Origin: an uncultured Corynebacterium sp.
GTDB taxonomy: Bacteria; Actinomycetota; Actinomycetes; Mycobacteriales; Mycobacteriaceae
Direction: 5' to 3'
DNA length: 64,000 bases
NCBI RefSeq assembly: GCF_947253065.1
Contig: NZ_CAMXWS010000006.1
Span: 1-64,000, forward strand
The notes beneath the pieces are model-generated. The model saw nothing but the letters and a program-made list of their open reading frames with translations. It was not told the origin of the DNA and ran no database searches. Shown piece by piece: positions 36,184 through 44,418 of the stretch. Each line of letters opens with the position of its first letter. Positions within the stretch are counted from its first letter, which is position 1. The position numbers and the translations under genes were made by a program.

Positions 36184-36639
36184 GTGAACGCGAATCCTTA
36201 CGGCGTGACCCAGACGTTCAGCCGAGTTCATGACGATCCGGTGAAGGACCCGTCTAGACGGTTGAAGTTTGAGGCCTGGGAACGCGGTGCGGTCACATTG
36301 GCCACGGCGGTCCTCGCTTTCGGTGGGGCCGCCGGCAACACGGTTGTCACGCTGGTAGGGGCCGTGGGGCTCCTCGTGGTGATTGTGGCCATGTCCCAGA
36401 TGCCGGACCGCAAAGCCCGCCGGGCGGAGAGGGAGAAGCACCCGGAGTACGAATGGATCGAGGACCATAACCGGACCGGAGCGGGCATCGTTCTGGGTGT
36501 TGCCTGGTTCTGCGTCATGGTGGTTGTGGGGACGATCCTGTTCTTCTTTCCGAATGGTTACGCGCTCACCGGCGGCGTGATCGCGGCGGGGGTCAGCGCC
36601 GCGATTGTCATGGCGGCGCTGCTCATCGTGGACCGCTAG
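36184..36639 (+). CDS. Small integral membrane protein divergent from htaA
   Basis: The 151-residue protein has four hydrophobic segments (about residues 33-50, 54-70, 100-120 and 124-148) and a charged loop EREKHPEYEWIEDHNR. No named domain is recognised. The GTG at 36184 follows AAAGG with 6 bases; an in-frame TTG two codons earlier is less likely. It shares the DtxR box with htaA and its stop codon overlaps that of hmuO (palindromic CTAG), so it is embedded in the haem locus. A role in haem use is inference from place only. Confidence 0.7.
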   Translation: MNANPYGVTQTFSRVHDDPVKDPSRRLKFEAWERGAVTLATAVLAFGGAAGNTVVTLVGAVGLLVVIVAMSQMPDRKARRAEREKHPEYEWIEDHNRTGAGIVLGVAWFCVMVVVGTILFFFPNGYALTGGVIAAGVSAAIVMAALLIVDR

Positions 36640-37301
36640 AGCTGCTTCACCAGAACTGGGCTGATGCCGGCGAGGTCGGCGAAGACGGCACTGTTGAGCG
36701 TGAAGGCCTGCTTGGCGTGGTCGACGAGGGTAGCGCGCTCGGCCTCGTTGAAGGAGAGCTCGTCGAGGGCCTGCTTGTAGGCGGCGCGGAACGGTGGGAT
36801 CTTGCCCACGGCGGAGAAGTCGTAGAACGTCAGCGCCTCCTCGGTGAAGCCGTAGTGGTTGGCGAGCGTGCGTGCGATGACCTGGCCGCCAGCGATGTCG
36901 CCGAGGTAGCGGACGTAGTGGTGCGCGATGATGGCTGGAGCGTCTTCGGGGGAGAGGTTCTCGAGTTTCGCAATGTAACCACGGGTGGCTGGAAGCGGCT
37001 CGATTTCTTCGCGCCAGTTCGGTCCGATCATGGAGGCGAGGTCCTGCTCGAGAGCGGGGACGCGCTCGAGGCGGGCGTCGGCAATGGAAGCGACGGCGTC
37101 GCTAGTCTCACGGCCGCGGCGGGCGGCCTCTTCGAGGGCGGAGTAGATGAAGTAGTACTGTGCGGTGAGGTTGACTGCGTCCTGGCGGGAGAGCTCCCCT
37201 TTGGCAAGGCTAGCCATGAAGGCGGTGGTCTCGGCCTCAGTGTGCGCAGCGGCGGTCTGAGTCTTGAGGGTCTCGGAAATAGAAGTGGTGGCAGCGGTCA
37301 C
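36636..37301 (-). CDS. hmuO: Haem oxygenase HmuO
   Basis: HmuO cleaves haem to biliverdin, carbon monoxide and iron. The 221-residue protein aligns with C. diphtheriae HmuO, including the proximal ligand His20 in AAAHTEAE and the distal-helix motif YLGDIAGGQVIA. The GTG start follows GGAGGAA. Two DtxR-like boxes lie at 37334-37377, just upstream. Having hmuO directly beside htaA-hmuTUV differs from C. diphtheriae, where it is at a separate locus; here uptake and degradation of haem are physically joined. Confidence 0.95.
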   Translation of the reverse strand: MTAATTSISETLKTQTAAAHTEAETTAFMASLAKGELSRQDAVNLTAQYYFIYSALEEAARRGRETSDAVASIADARLERVPALEQDLASMIGPNWREEIEPLPATRGYIAKLENLSPEDAPAIIAHHYVRYLGDIAGGQVIARTLANHYGFTEEALTFYDFSAVGKIPPFRAAYKQALDELSFNEAERATLVDHAKQAFTLNSAVFADLAGISPVLVKQL

Positions 37302-37333
37302 CGCGTTCCTCCTGTAGATGTCTGTGATGCAAT

Positions 37334-37377
37334 TTAGGGTTCCCTAACTTAACTACAGTAAGGCTTACCTAATAAGC
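37334..37377. promoter_or_regulatory. Two DtxR-like boxes upstream of hmuO
   Basis: TTAGGGTTCCCTAACTTAA (37334-37352) matches 15 of 19 consensus positions. A weaker second copy starting TAAGGCTTACCTAATAA (37359) matches about 12 of 19. The rest of the 163-base gap is AT-rich and holds no gene. Confidence 0.7.
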
Positions 37378-37464
37378 AAGCTTCGAGCGCAGGAGGGCGG
37401 AAAATTCAACCGAAAGGTTTAGCACTTTCGTTTATTTATGAAACGTTAGTGTGACTTAAATCAA

Positions 37465-38271
37465 CTAACCCTGGTCGAGCCACTCGCGGATCATTTTTAG
37501 CGCGCCGTGCTCGGCATTGGATGCTGCGATGATGTCCGCGATCGCCTTGAGTTTGTCGTGGCCGTTTGCCATGGCAACAGCGGTGCCGGCGGTCTGAAGC
37601 ATTTCGTAGTCGTTCAGATAATCGCCGATGGCCGCGGTGTCGGCGATGTCGACGTGGAGGGTGTCTGCAAGGGCGCGCAAAGCGAATCCCTTGTTCGTCT
37701 CCGGCGACATGATGTCGACCCAGTTCGCGCCCGAGACCGCGATGTTTTGGCCCACTGCGGTTTGGGCGACTGGCAGGCCATCTTCTTCCGCATTGGTTTC
37801 GACGAAGAAGGACACCTTGATGGTGGGATCCTCAGAGGTTTTCGCCGCCTCAAGCAGGGAAGAAACGGGGCGACGCGAGTGGTAATACTTGCTGATTTCG
37901 CTGAAGACCGCATCCGGAAGGTCAGAAGCGATCAACGCATATTCCGGTTTGCACAACACCGGGTGAATCGGCGCGTCCGATTCGGCAGCGGCGGTGAGCA
38001 CGGTGCGTACGACGTCTTCATCCATCGGCTTGGTGGAGACGATTTCGCCCTTGTGCCAGACCGCGCTGCCGTTTTCCGCGATAAAGGTTTCCAGTCCTCT
38101 TCCGTCGAACATATCCTGAAGCGTGGCTAGTTGGCGGCCGGATGCGGGGGCGATGACCATGCCTTTGCGCTTTGCATCTTCAAGGACGGGCCAGAACTCA
38201 TCGGGGATATTTCCAGCTGGGTCAACGAGGGTTCCGTCCATATCCAGGGCGACAATGCGGGGAAAAGTCAT
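37465..38271 (-). CDS. HAD-superfamily (Cof-type) phosphatase
   Basis: The 268-residue protein is a HAD IIB hydrolase: motif I ALDMDGTLVDPAG with the nucleophile and acid Asp residues, motif II/III region APASGRQLATLQ, and motif IV GDYLNDYEML with metal-binding Asp. The cap domain lies between. Members dephosphorylate sugar phosphates or flavin precursors; the substrate is unknown. An AAAGGA stretch precedes the ATG. It is divergent from the HIBCH-like gene, with 34 bases between start codons. Confidence 0.88.
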   Translation of the reverse strand: MTFPRIVALDMDGTLVDPAGNIPDEFWPVLEDAKRKGMVIAPASGRQLATLQDMFDGRGLETFIAENGSAVWHKGEIVSTKPMDEDVVRTVLTAAAESDAPIHPVLCKPEYALIASDLPDAVFSEISKYYHSRRPVSSLLEAAKTSEDPTIKVSFFVETNAEEDGLPVAQTAVGQNIAVSGANWVDIMSPETNKGFALRALADTLHVDIADTAAIGDYLNDYEMLQTAGTAVAMANGHDKLKAIADIIAASNAEHGALKMIREWLDQG

Positions 38272-38305
38272 AGCAGTCCTTTACACGCTGTGGAACACTG
38301 GCTTC

Positions 38306-39304
38306 ATGGTAGAAAGCACCACTGGACCAGTACATATTGCCGTCCGGAAGTCTACCGGAGTGATCACTCTGGACAGGCCCGAGGCGTTGAACTCCATCAA
38401 CCCGGAAATTCTCTACCCAGTCATCGAAGCGCTGGAGAAATGGCGGGACGATGATGGGGTGGAACAGGTCGTCGTTAAGTCTTCTGGCAAGCATTTTTGT
38501 GCTGGTGGCGACGTGCGCAGGGTCCGTGAACAAGTCTTGGCGGGCAACCATGCGGAAGCCGATGAATTCTTCGCCCGTGAGTACGAGATGAACCTGATGA
38601 TCTCGCAGTACCCGAAGCCGTATATTTCGTTGATTTCCGGTGTGGTCATGGGCGGCGGGCTTGGTTTGTCGGCTCACGGCAGTCACATCGTGATTACGCC
38701 GGATGCATTTGCCTCCATGCCGGAGATGAATATCGGCTTCTTCACCGATGTGGGTATGAGCCACCGGCTACAGAATCTACCGAAGCAGCCTTCGCTGGAC
38801 CTGGGCATGTTTCTAGCGCTTTCCGGTTACCGCCTGAAGGCTAATGACATGATGGCGACGGGACTGGCAACCCACCTTGTGGAATCGCTCGACGGGCTTG
38901 CCGATCGCATCATTGCGGAAGGACCGGGGGTACTCGAGGAGGTAGCCATCGAGCCGGGGGAGTCAGAGTTAGAAAAGCTCTACCCGCTTATTCGCGGAGC
39001 GTTCAGCGCCCCCTGGTCACAGATCAAACAGAACATCGAATCCGTTCCGGAATTGGCGGAGATTGTCGAGCCCCTTATCGCACATGCATCGCCATCCTCG
39101 CTGGTAGCGTCGGCAGAACTGATGCTGGCCAACTCAAAGCACGATCTCGCGGGAAGTTTGGAAAATGAGATTCGACTCGGCAAGAAATTGCGCCAGGAAA
39201 CGGATTTCCTCGAAGGAGTCCGCGCGGTATTGGTAGACAAAAGCAACGACGCCCGCTTCGAACCGGAGCCTGGGCCGGAAAAATACCGTGACGTACTAGA
39301 ATAA
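38306..39304 (+). CDS. Enoyl-CoA hydratase/isomerase family protein, 3-hydroxyisobutyryl-CoA hydrolase-like
   Basis: The 332-residue protein has the crotonase fold with LDRPEALNSINPEIL, FCAGGDVRRV (oxyanion hole) and GVVMGGGLGLSAHGSHIVITP. It extends about 80 residues past classical enoyl-CoA hydratases, and the MPEMNIGFFTDVGMSH segment matches HIBCH, the valine-degradation hydrolase. ATG 38306 was chosen as the first codon before the conserved domain; the frame is open upstream into the divergent HAD gene. No other valine-catabolism genes are nearby. Confidence 0.82.
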   Translation: MVESTTGPVHIAVRKSTGVITLDRPEALNSINPEILYPVIEALEKWRDDDGVEQVVVKSSGKHFCAGGDVRRVREQVLAGNHAEADEFFAREYEMNLMISQYPKPYISLISGVVMGGGLGLSAHGSHIVITPDAFASMPEMNIGFFTDVGMSHRLQNLPKQPSLDLGMFLALSGYRLKANDMMATGLATHLVESLDGLADRIIAEGPGVLEEVAIEPGESELEKLYPLIRGAFSAPWSQIKQNIESVPELAEIVEPLIAHASPSSLVASAELMLANSKHDLAGSLENEIRLGKKLRQETDFLEGVRAVLVDKSNDARFEPEPGPEKYRDVLE

Positions 39305-39342
39305 AAACCGTTTGAGCAACACGAGACGTGAAAGGACGCAGC

Positions 39343-40827
39343 GTGAACGCTGAGAGCCCGGTGAACCCGAACCCGCACGACAACCCAATGGATGATTGGA
39401 ACCACAAGCTGCAGTTGGCACAGGAGATGCTGCCACTGATCAGCAAACTCCACCGCGAGAACAACGTGGTCACTTCGATCTATGGTCGTCTGCTGGTGGG
39501 CATGACGGACATCGAGATCATCAAGGCGCACCGCTACGCGCGCCGCGTTGTCGCCCGCGAACTCCCGCTGGATGACACCCTGCCAATTCTGCGCGAGCTG
39601 ACCACCATGAACCTGGGTACCGCTTCGATCGACCTGGGTCGACTGGCAAAGAACTATTCCCGAACTGAAGGGACCGAATTGCGTTCCTTCCTAGAGGAGG
39701 AACTGGCTGAGGTCATCGGTGCCGATTGTCACCGTATTCCGCGCGATGTCGTCCTGTACGGCTTCGGTCGCATTGGTCGCCTGCTTGCCCGCATCCTCCT
39801 TGCACGTGAGGCCCAGTACGGTGGTGTGCGTTTGCGCGCTGTCGTCGTGCGCAAGAAGGGCGATGACGATGTGATCAAGCGTGCATCCCTGCTGCGCCGC
39901 GATTCTGTCCACGGCCCGTTCAACGGCACCATCACCGTTGACCGTGAAAAGGAAGTCATCTGGGCTAACGGCACCCCGATCCAGATGATCTACTCCGACG
40001 ACCCAGCTTCGATCGACTACACCGCCTACGGCATCAACGATGCGATCGTGGTGGACAACACCGGTCGCTGGCGCGACCGTGCTGGCCTGTCCCAGCACCT
40101 GCAGTCCAAGGGCGTTGCACGCGCACTGCTGACCGCGCCGGGTAAGGGCGATGTGAAGAATATCGTCTACGGCATCAACCACCGTGATATTGATGATTCG
40201 GAGCAGGACCGCGTTCTGTCCGCAGCATCGTGCACCACCAACGCGATCACGCCGGTGCTCAAGGTCGTCGGCGACCGCTGGGGTGTCAAGCACGGGCACG
40301 TGGAAACGGTTCACTCCTACACCAATGACCAAAACTTGGCCGATAACTTCCACAAGGGAGCACGCCGTGGTCGTGCAGCTGGCCTGAACATGGTCCTGAC
40401 TGAGACGGGTGCAGCGAAGGCAGTTTCTAAGGCTCTGCCTGAATTTGAGGGCAAGCTGACCGGTAACGCGATTCGCGTACCTACCCCGGATGTCTCCATG
40501 GCGGTCCTGAACCTCGACCTGGAAAACGAAGTCGACCGTGAGGATGTGAACAACTACCTGCGTCGCGTCTCCACCGACTCGGATTTGCGCCAGCAGATTG
40601 ACTACATCCAGTCGCCGGATATCGTTTCCACCGACTTCGTGGGCACCACCCACGCGGGCATTGTCGATGGTCTGGCCACGATTGCGTCTGGTAACCACCT
40701 GGTGCTCTACGTCTGGTACGACAACGAGTTCGGTTATTCCAACCAGGTGATCCGCATTGTCGAGGAGATCGCTGGCGTGCGCCCGAAGATTCTTCCGACA
40801 CGCAAGGCTCCGCAGGAGATCCGCTAA
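39343..40827 (+). CDS. gapB: Glyceraldehyde-3-phosphate dehydrogenase, long form (GapB/GapX type)
   Basis: The protein of about 494 residues has an N-terminal extension of about 130 residues absent from glycolytic GAPDH, then a Rossmann domain (VLYGFGRIGRLLARIL) and the catalytic ASCTTNAITPVL with the active Cys. C. glutamicum has such a second, longer enzyme, gapB, considered gluconeogenic. GTG 39343 was chosen because AAAGGA lies 6 bases upstream; an in-frame GTG at 39328 is less likely. manA follows after 14 bases and may be co-transcribed. Confidence 0.88.
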   Translation: MNAESPVNPNPHDNPMDDWNHKLQLAQEMLPLISKLHRENNVVTSIYGRLLVGMTDIEIIKAHRYARRVVARELPLDDTLPILRELTTMNLGTASIDLGRLAKNYSRTEGTELRSFLEEELAEVIGADCHRIPRDVVLYGFGRIGRLLARILLAREAQYGGVRLRAVVVRKKGDDDVIKRASLLRRDSVHGPFNGTITVDREKEVIWANGTPIQMIYSDDPASIDYTAYGINDAIVVDNTGRWRDRAGLSQHLQSKGVARALLTAPGKGDVKNIVYGINHRDIDDSEQDRVLSAASCTTNAITPVLKVVGDRWGVKHGHVETVHSYTNDQNLADNFHKGARRGRAAGLNMVLTETGAAKAVSKALPEFEGKLTGNAIRVPTPDVSMAVLNLDLENEVDREDVNNYLRRVSTDSDLRQQIDYIQSPDIVSTDFVGTTHAGIVDGLATIASGNHLVLYVWYDNEFGYSNQVIRIVEEIAGVRPKILPTRKAPQEIR

Positions 40828-40841
40828 AGGGGAGTTCCGTA

Positions 40842-41990
40842 GTGCTCAAACTCACGGGCAAGGTTCAGGACTATGCCTGGGGCGATACCAGCAGCATCGC
40901 TACCTTGCAGGGCCGGACGCCGTCAGGGCGTCCGGAGGCAGAGGTGTGGTTCGGGGCGCACCCGTCTGCGCCTTCTGCCACTGAAATCGGTCCACTTGAC
41001 GGTGTCATCGCGGCCGATCCTGTGAGTGCTTTGGGCGAGCCAGGAACATTGCCGTTCCTGGTGAAGCTGCTGGCAGCGGCGCGTCCGCTGTCTATTCAGG
41101 CGCATCCGTCTATCGCGCAGGCTCGCGAGGGCTTCGCCCGCGAGAATGGTGCTGGCATTCCGTTGGACGCCGCGCACCGAAACTACAAGGATGACAACCA
41201 TAAGCCGGAGATCCTCATCGCGCTGACCCCGTTCAAAGCGATGGCGGGGTTCCGCCCGGTAGAGCAGACCGTTGAGCTGCTCGACGAACTCGCAGTGCCG
41301 GAGTTGGACAAAGCGAGGCAAATGCTTGCCGACGATTCGGTGGGCGCACATCAACGTCTCCGCCTCGTGCTTTCCGAATGGCTAGAGCTGGATGATCCCA
41401 CACCGATTGTGAATTCTGTGCTCGACCGTGCGGCGGAGCTCGATTCTTTCGTTGCTCGGAACCTGGTGTTCATCGGTGAAGCATTCCCCGGTGACGTTGG
41501 CGTGCTGGCGGCTCTGCTCCTCAACCATGTGGAATTGGAGCCTGGCCAAGCCTTGTTCTTGCCCGCTGGAAACATGCACGCTTACCTTGAAGGATTTGGC
41601 GTGGAAGTGATGGCCAATTCCGATAATGTCCTGCGCGGTGGCTTGACCGAGAAACACATCGACATCGCAGAATTGGAAGACATCGTGGTCTTCGAGCCGA
41701 TCACTGACCCGATTCTGGTGCCTGACGAGGAAGCGGATGACGGTGTGCGTTGTGCGGAATTCCCGATTCCGGTGCCGGATTTTTCAGTCACCAGGTACTC
41801 GGGTGAAGGCAGCGTTCCGTTGGAAGGCCCGGCAATCATTCTCGCGGTTGCGGGACGAGTCGCCCTGGGTGATTCACTCGGGATTGGTCCTGGTGAGGCT
41901 GCCTTCATCGCAGCGGAAGATGGAGAAGTTACCGCTGAGTTCAGGGCGGCTGATTCTGCTACAGATTTCTTTGTAGTTCGCCCTGGCTAG
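40842..41990 (+). CDS. manA: Mannose-6-phosphate isomerase, class I
   Basis: ManA interconverts fructose 6-phosphate and mannose 6-phosphate, the entry to GDP-mannose and mannan/lipoglycan synthesis. The 382-residue protein has the type I PMI N-terminus DYAWGDTSSIATLQGR, zinc ligands in SIQAHPSIAQAREGF (Gln, His), the DDNHKPEILIALTPF motif with a further Glu and the downstream LPAGNMHAYLEGFGVEVMANSDNVLRGGLTEKH signature. GTG start after GGGGAG. Its last 32 bases overlap the convergent glycosyltransferase gene. Confidence 0.92.
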   Translation: MLKLTGKVQDYAWGDTSSIATLQGRTPSGRPEAEVWFGAHPSAPSATEIGPLDGVIAADPVSALGEPGTLPFLVKLLAAARPLSIQAHPSIAQAREGFARENGAGIPLDAAHRNYKDDNHKPEILIALTPFKAMAGFRPVEQTVELLDELAVPELDKARQMLADDSVGAHQRLRLVLSEWLELDDPTPIVNSVLDRAAELDSFVARNLVFIGEAFPGDVGVLAALLLNHVELEPGQALFLPAGNMHAYLEGFGVEVMANSDNVLRGGLTEKHIDIAELEDIVVFEPITDPILVPDEEADDGVRCAEFPIPVPDFSVTRYSGEGSVPLEGPAIILAVAGRVALGDSLGIGPGEAAFIAAEDGEVTAEFRAADSATDFFVVRPG

Positions 41991-43113
41991 TGATGCACTC
42001 TTCGTAGTACTCGACGAGTTTCTCGGTGGCTGCGCGCCACGACCAACGCTCGGCTTCCGCGCGGGCGGCAGTGGAAAAACAGTGGCGGGATGTTTCGTCG
42101 ATAAGCATGCTCGCGAATGCGTCCGCCCACTGCTGTGGGGAGGCCTGTTTGCTCACTAGTGTGCCGGTCTTCCCATCGTCGATGACGAATGGAATGCCAC
42201 CGGCGCGTGCCCCGACGACGGGAACGCCAGAGGCGAAAGACTCGAGAGCCACAAGCCCGAGCGTCTCGGTCAGCGATGGGAAAGCGAAGACATCGGCAGA
42301 GGCAAAAGCTTGCGCGAGAGGTGTGCCGGACATGTAGCCGGTGAAGACCGTGTAGGCGGGGTCGAAAGTCTTCTTCATTTGCTCGAGCTGTGGGCCCGCG
42401 CCGACCATGGCGAGACGGACACCGGGGACCTGCTCGCGCAGCAGCGGCATGACCTCGTTGAGGATATTCAGGTTTTTCTCTGCACTCATGCGACCGACAT
42501 AGATGAGTAAGGGGGCGTCGGGGTTGCCATCGGTGAGGGTGCTGCGCATGTCAGTTGAGTAATTGTCGGGGTGGTAGCCGACGGTATCGACTGCTTTTGG
42601 CCAGACAGCCAGATCGCGGAAGCCATAACCTTTCGCGGTTTCCAGCATTGGATCAGAAGTGACCAGGTTTTTCTGTGCCCGGTTGTGTAGAGCGCGGATG
42701 ATCGCCGTGGCCGGCTTCTTCACTAGGCCGATCTTGAGTGCCTCGGTATAGGCAGGCACATCGGTGTGGAAAGACGCAAGCAGTGGAATCTTGTATCGCT
42801 TGGCTAACAGCGCGCCGTATCCGGCGAAGAAGACCGGATTGACGGCATGAACGATGTCCGGATTGAAATCTTTGAGCTGCTTGGCCACAGAAGGAGCAGG
42901 CAGACCGACTTTGATCTCGGGGTAGATGTAGTGGAAGGAGAAGCTCGGTGCCCGTACGACCGGAAAACCGGCGTACGTGTCTGGTGCGTCGCCGGTGGCG
43001 AAGATCATCACCTCATGGCCCATTTCCGCGAGCTGATCAACGGTGCGGATCACACGCGTGACCACACCGTCGATCTTGGGGAGGAAGACCTCCGTGAAAA
43101 TCGCGATCCGCAT
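41959..43113 (-). CDS. sqdX: GT4 glycosyltransferase, SQD2/SqdX-like (sulfolipid synthase candidate)
   Basis: The 384-residue protein has a GT4/GT-B fold: N-terminal IAIFTEVFLPKIDGVVTRV, ASFHTDVPAYTEALKIG, LIYVGRMSAEKNL and the nucleotide-sugar motif FPSLTETLGLVALESFASG. It resembles plant SQD2 and cyanobacterial SqdX, which move sulfoquinovose from UDP-sulfoquinovose to diacylglycerol; the segment around KAVDTVGYHP...RSTLTDGNPDAPLL is close to SQD2. Mannosyltransferase MgtA of corynebacteria is in the same branch and is the main alternative. Coupling to the sqdB homologue one base upstream favours SqdX. Start ATG 43113 is used because the frame extends into sqdB. Confidence 0.7.
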   Translation of the reverse strand: MRIAIFTEVFLPKIDGVVTRVIRTVDQLAEMGHEVMIFATGDAPDTYAGFPVVRAPSFSFHYIYPEIKVGLPAPSVAKQLKDFNPDIVHAVNPVFFAGYGALLAKRYKIPLLASFHTDVPAYTEALKIGLVKKPATAIIRALHNRAQKNLVTSDPMLETAKGYGFRDLAVWPKAVDTVGYHPDNYSTDMRSTLTDGNPDAPLLIYVGRMSAEKNLNILNEVMPLLREQVPGVRLAMVGAGPQLEQMKKTFDPAYTVFTGYMSGTPLAQAFASADVFAFPSLTETLGLVALESFASGVPVVGARAGGIPFVIDDGKTGTLVSKQASPQQWADAFASMLIDETSRHCFSTAARAEAERWSWRAATEKLVEYYEECITSQGELQRNL

Positions 43114-43114
43114 C

Positions 43115-44305
43115 CTATGCGTTCTCCGGAACGCCCTCAGATTGGTTGCGGGTCCACAGCGAGCGTGCCGGGATCTTGCTGCGATCAGCACGATCCGCGT
43201 ACTTCTTGGCCACGTCCTCAACTTCCTGGAGCAGACCTTCTGCGAGCTTGGTTGGCTCAAGCCCCAGGTTCAAGAATGCGTCATTGGAGACGTGCAGCTC
43301 GTTTTCTGCCGATTCCTTACGTGGATTCGGCACGAGTGCGTATTCCGTGCCAGAGATCTTTGCCACCAGTTCCGCCAAGTCGCGCACCCGGTGGGTCTCG
43401 GTCATCTGGTTGAAGATCTTTACACGGTCACCGGCTGCGGGCGGATTTTCCAATGCGAGCTGGATGCACTTGACCATGTCTCGGATATGAATGAATGCAC
43501 GGGTTTGTCCGCCGGTGCCGTGAACGGTGAGCGGGTAACCGATCGCTGCCTGCATGAGGAAGCGGTTGAGCACCGTGCCATAGTCACCGTCGTAGTCGAA
43601 GCGGTTGATCAGACGCTCATCACGCTCGGTCTGCGGGGTGTGGGTGCCCCAGATGATGCCCTGGTGCAAGTCAGTGATGCGCAGCTCGTCGTTCTTGGCG
43701 TAGTACGCAAAGAGGTTTTGGTCCAGAACCTTGGTCAGGTGGTAAACCGAGCCCGGGTTAGTGGGGTAGAGGATCTGCTGGTCAACCAGCTCTTCGCCGT
43801 TATCGACCTTGATGTCCAGGTAGCCTTCCGGAATCTTCATGCCGGCGGTGCCGTAGCCGTACACACCCATGGTGCCCAGGTGCACGATGTGGATGTCCAG
43901 GCCGGACTCCACAACAGCGACGAGCAGGTTGTGGGTGGCATTGACGTTGTTATCCACCGTGTAGCGCTTGGTCACCGGATTCTTCATCGAATAAGGTGCG
44001 GCGCGCTGCTCAGCGAAGTGAATGATCGCATCAGGGCGTTCGGTGTTGATGAAGTCTGACAGGCCCTCATAGTCTTGCGCAACATCGAGATTGCGGAAGG
44101 CGATTTCCTTGCCGGAGACTTCTTTCCAGGCCGCGATGCGCTCGTCAATAGAGGCGATCGGGGTGAGGGATTCTGCGCCGAGTTCCTCGTCGATGCGACG
44201 GCGGGACAGGTTATCCACGATGATCACGTCGTGCCCGATGTCCGAAAGGTGCAAGGATGCTGGCCAACCACAAAAGCCGTCGCCACCGAGAACTGCGATC
44301 TTCAT
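43115..44305 (-). CDS. sqdB: UDP-sulfoquinovose synthase (SQD1/SqdB)
   Basis: SQD1/SqdB is an extended short-chain dehydrogenase that converts UDP-glucose and sulfite to UDP-sulfoquinovose. The 396-residue protein matches plant SQD1 along its length: GGDGFCGWPASLHL (NAD site), VDNLSRRRIDEELGAESLTPIASI, HFAEQRAAPYSM, HLGTMGVYG with Thr145, the YHLTK catalytic motif (Tyr188, Lys192), DLHQGIIWG and GQTRAFIHIRDMV. These long shared blocks are specific to SQD1 and not found in ordinary UDP-glucose epimerases. ATG 44305 follows AAAGG with 8 bases. The SqdX-like gene begins 1 base after its stop codon. Confidence 0.87.
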   Translation of the reverse strand: MKIAVLGGDGFCGWPASLHLSDIGHDVIIVDNLSRRRIDEELGAESLTPIASIDERIAAWKEVSGKEIAFRNLDVAQDYEGLSDFINTERPDAIIHFAEQRAAPYSMKNPVTKRYTVDNNVNATHNLLVAVVESGLDIHIVHLGTMGVYGYGTAGMKIPEGYLDIKVDNGEELVDQQILYPTNPGSVYHLTKVLDQNLFAYYAKNDELRITDLHQGIIWGTHTPQTERDERLINRFDYDGDYGTVLNRFLMQAAIGYPLTVHGTGGQTRAFIHIRDMVKCIQLALENPPAAGDRVKIFNQMTETHRVRDLAELVAKISGTEYALVPNPRKESAENELHVSNDAFLNLGLEPTKLAEGLLQEVEDVAKKYADRADRSKIPARSLWTRNQSEGVPENA

Positions 44306-44418
44306 ATATTCACCTTTCTTGTACGAACGCTTCTCGGTCACGTTACCCGTGAATGCGAGTTTCTGCCCGGTGAGTTGAAAACGAATACACGAGCGTTCGA
44401 TCCATGTATGTTTTGGGC

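Noticed and set aside
43115..44305. Ordinary UDP-glucose 4-epimerase or dTDP-sugar epimerase
   Set aside because: The long blocks shared with SQD1 (GGDGFCGW, ELGAESLTPIASI, FAEQRAAPYSM) are not found in GalE or RmlB, so the specific call was kept.
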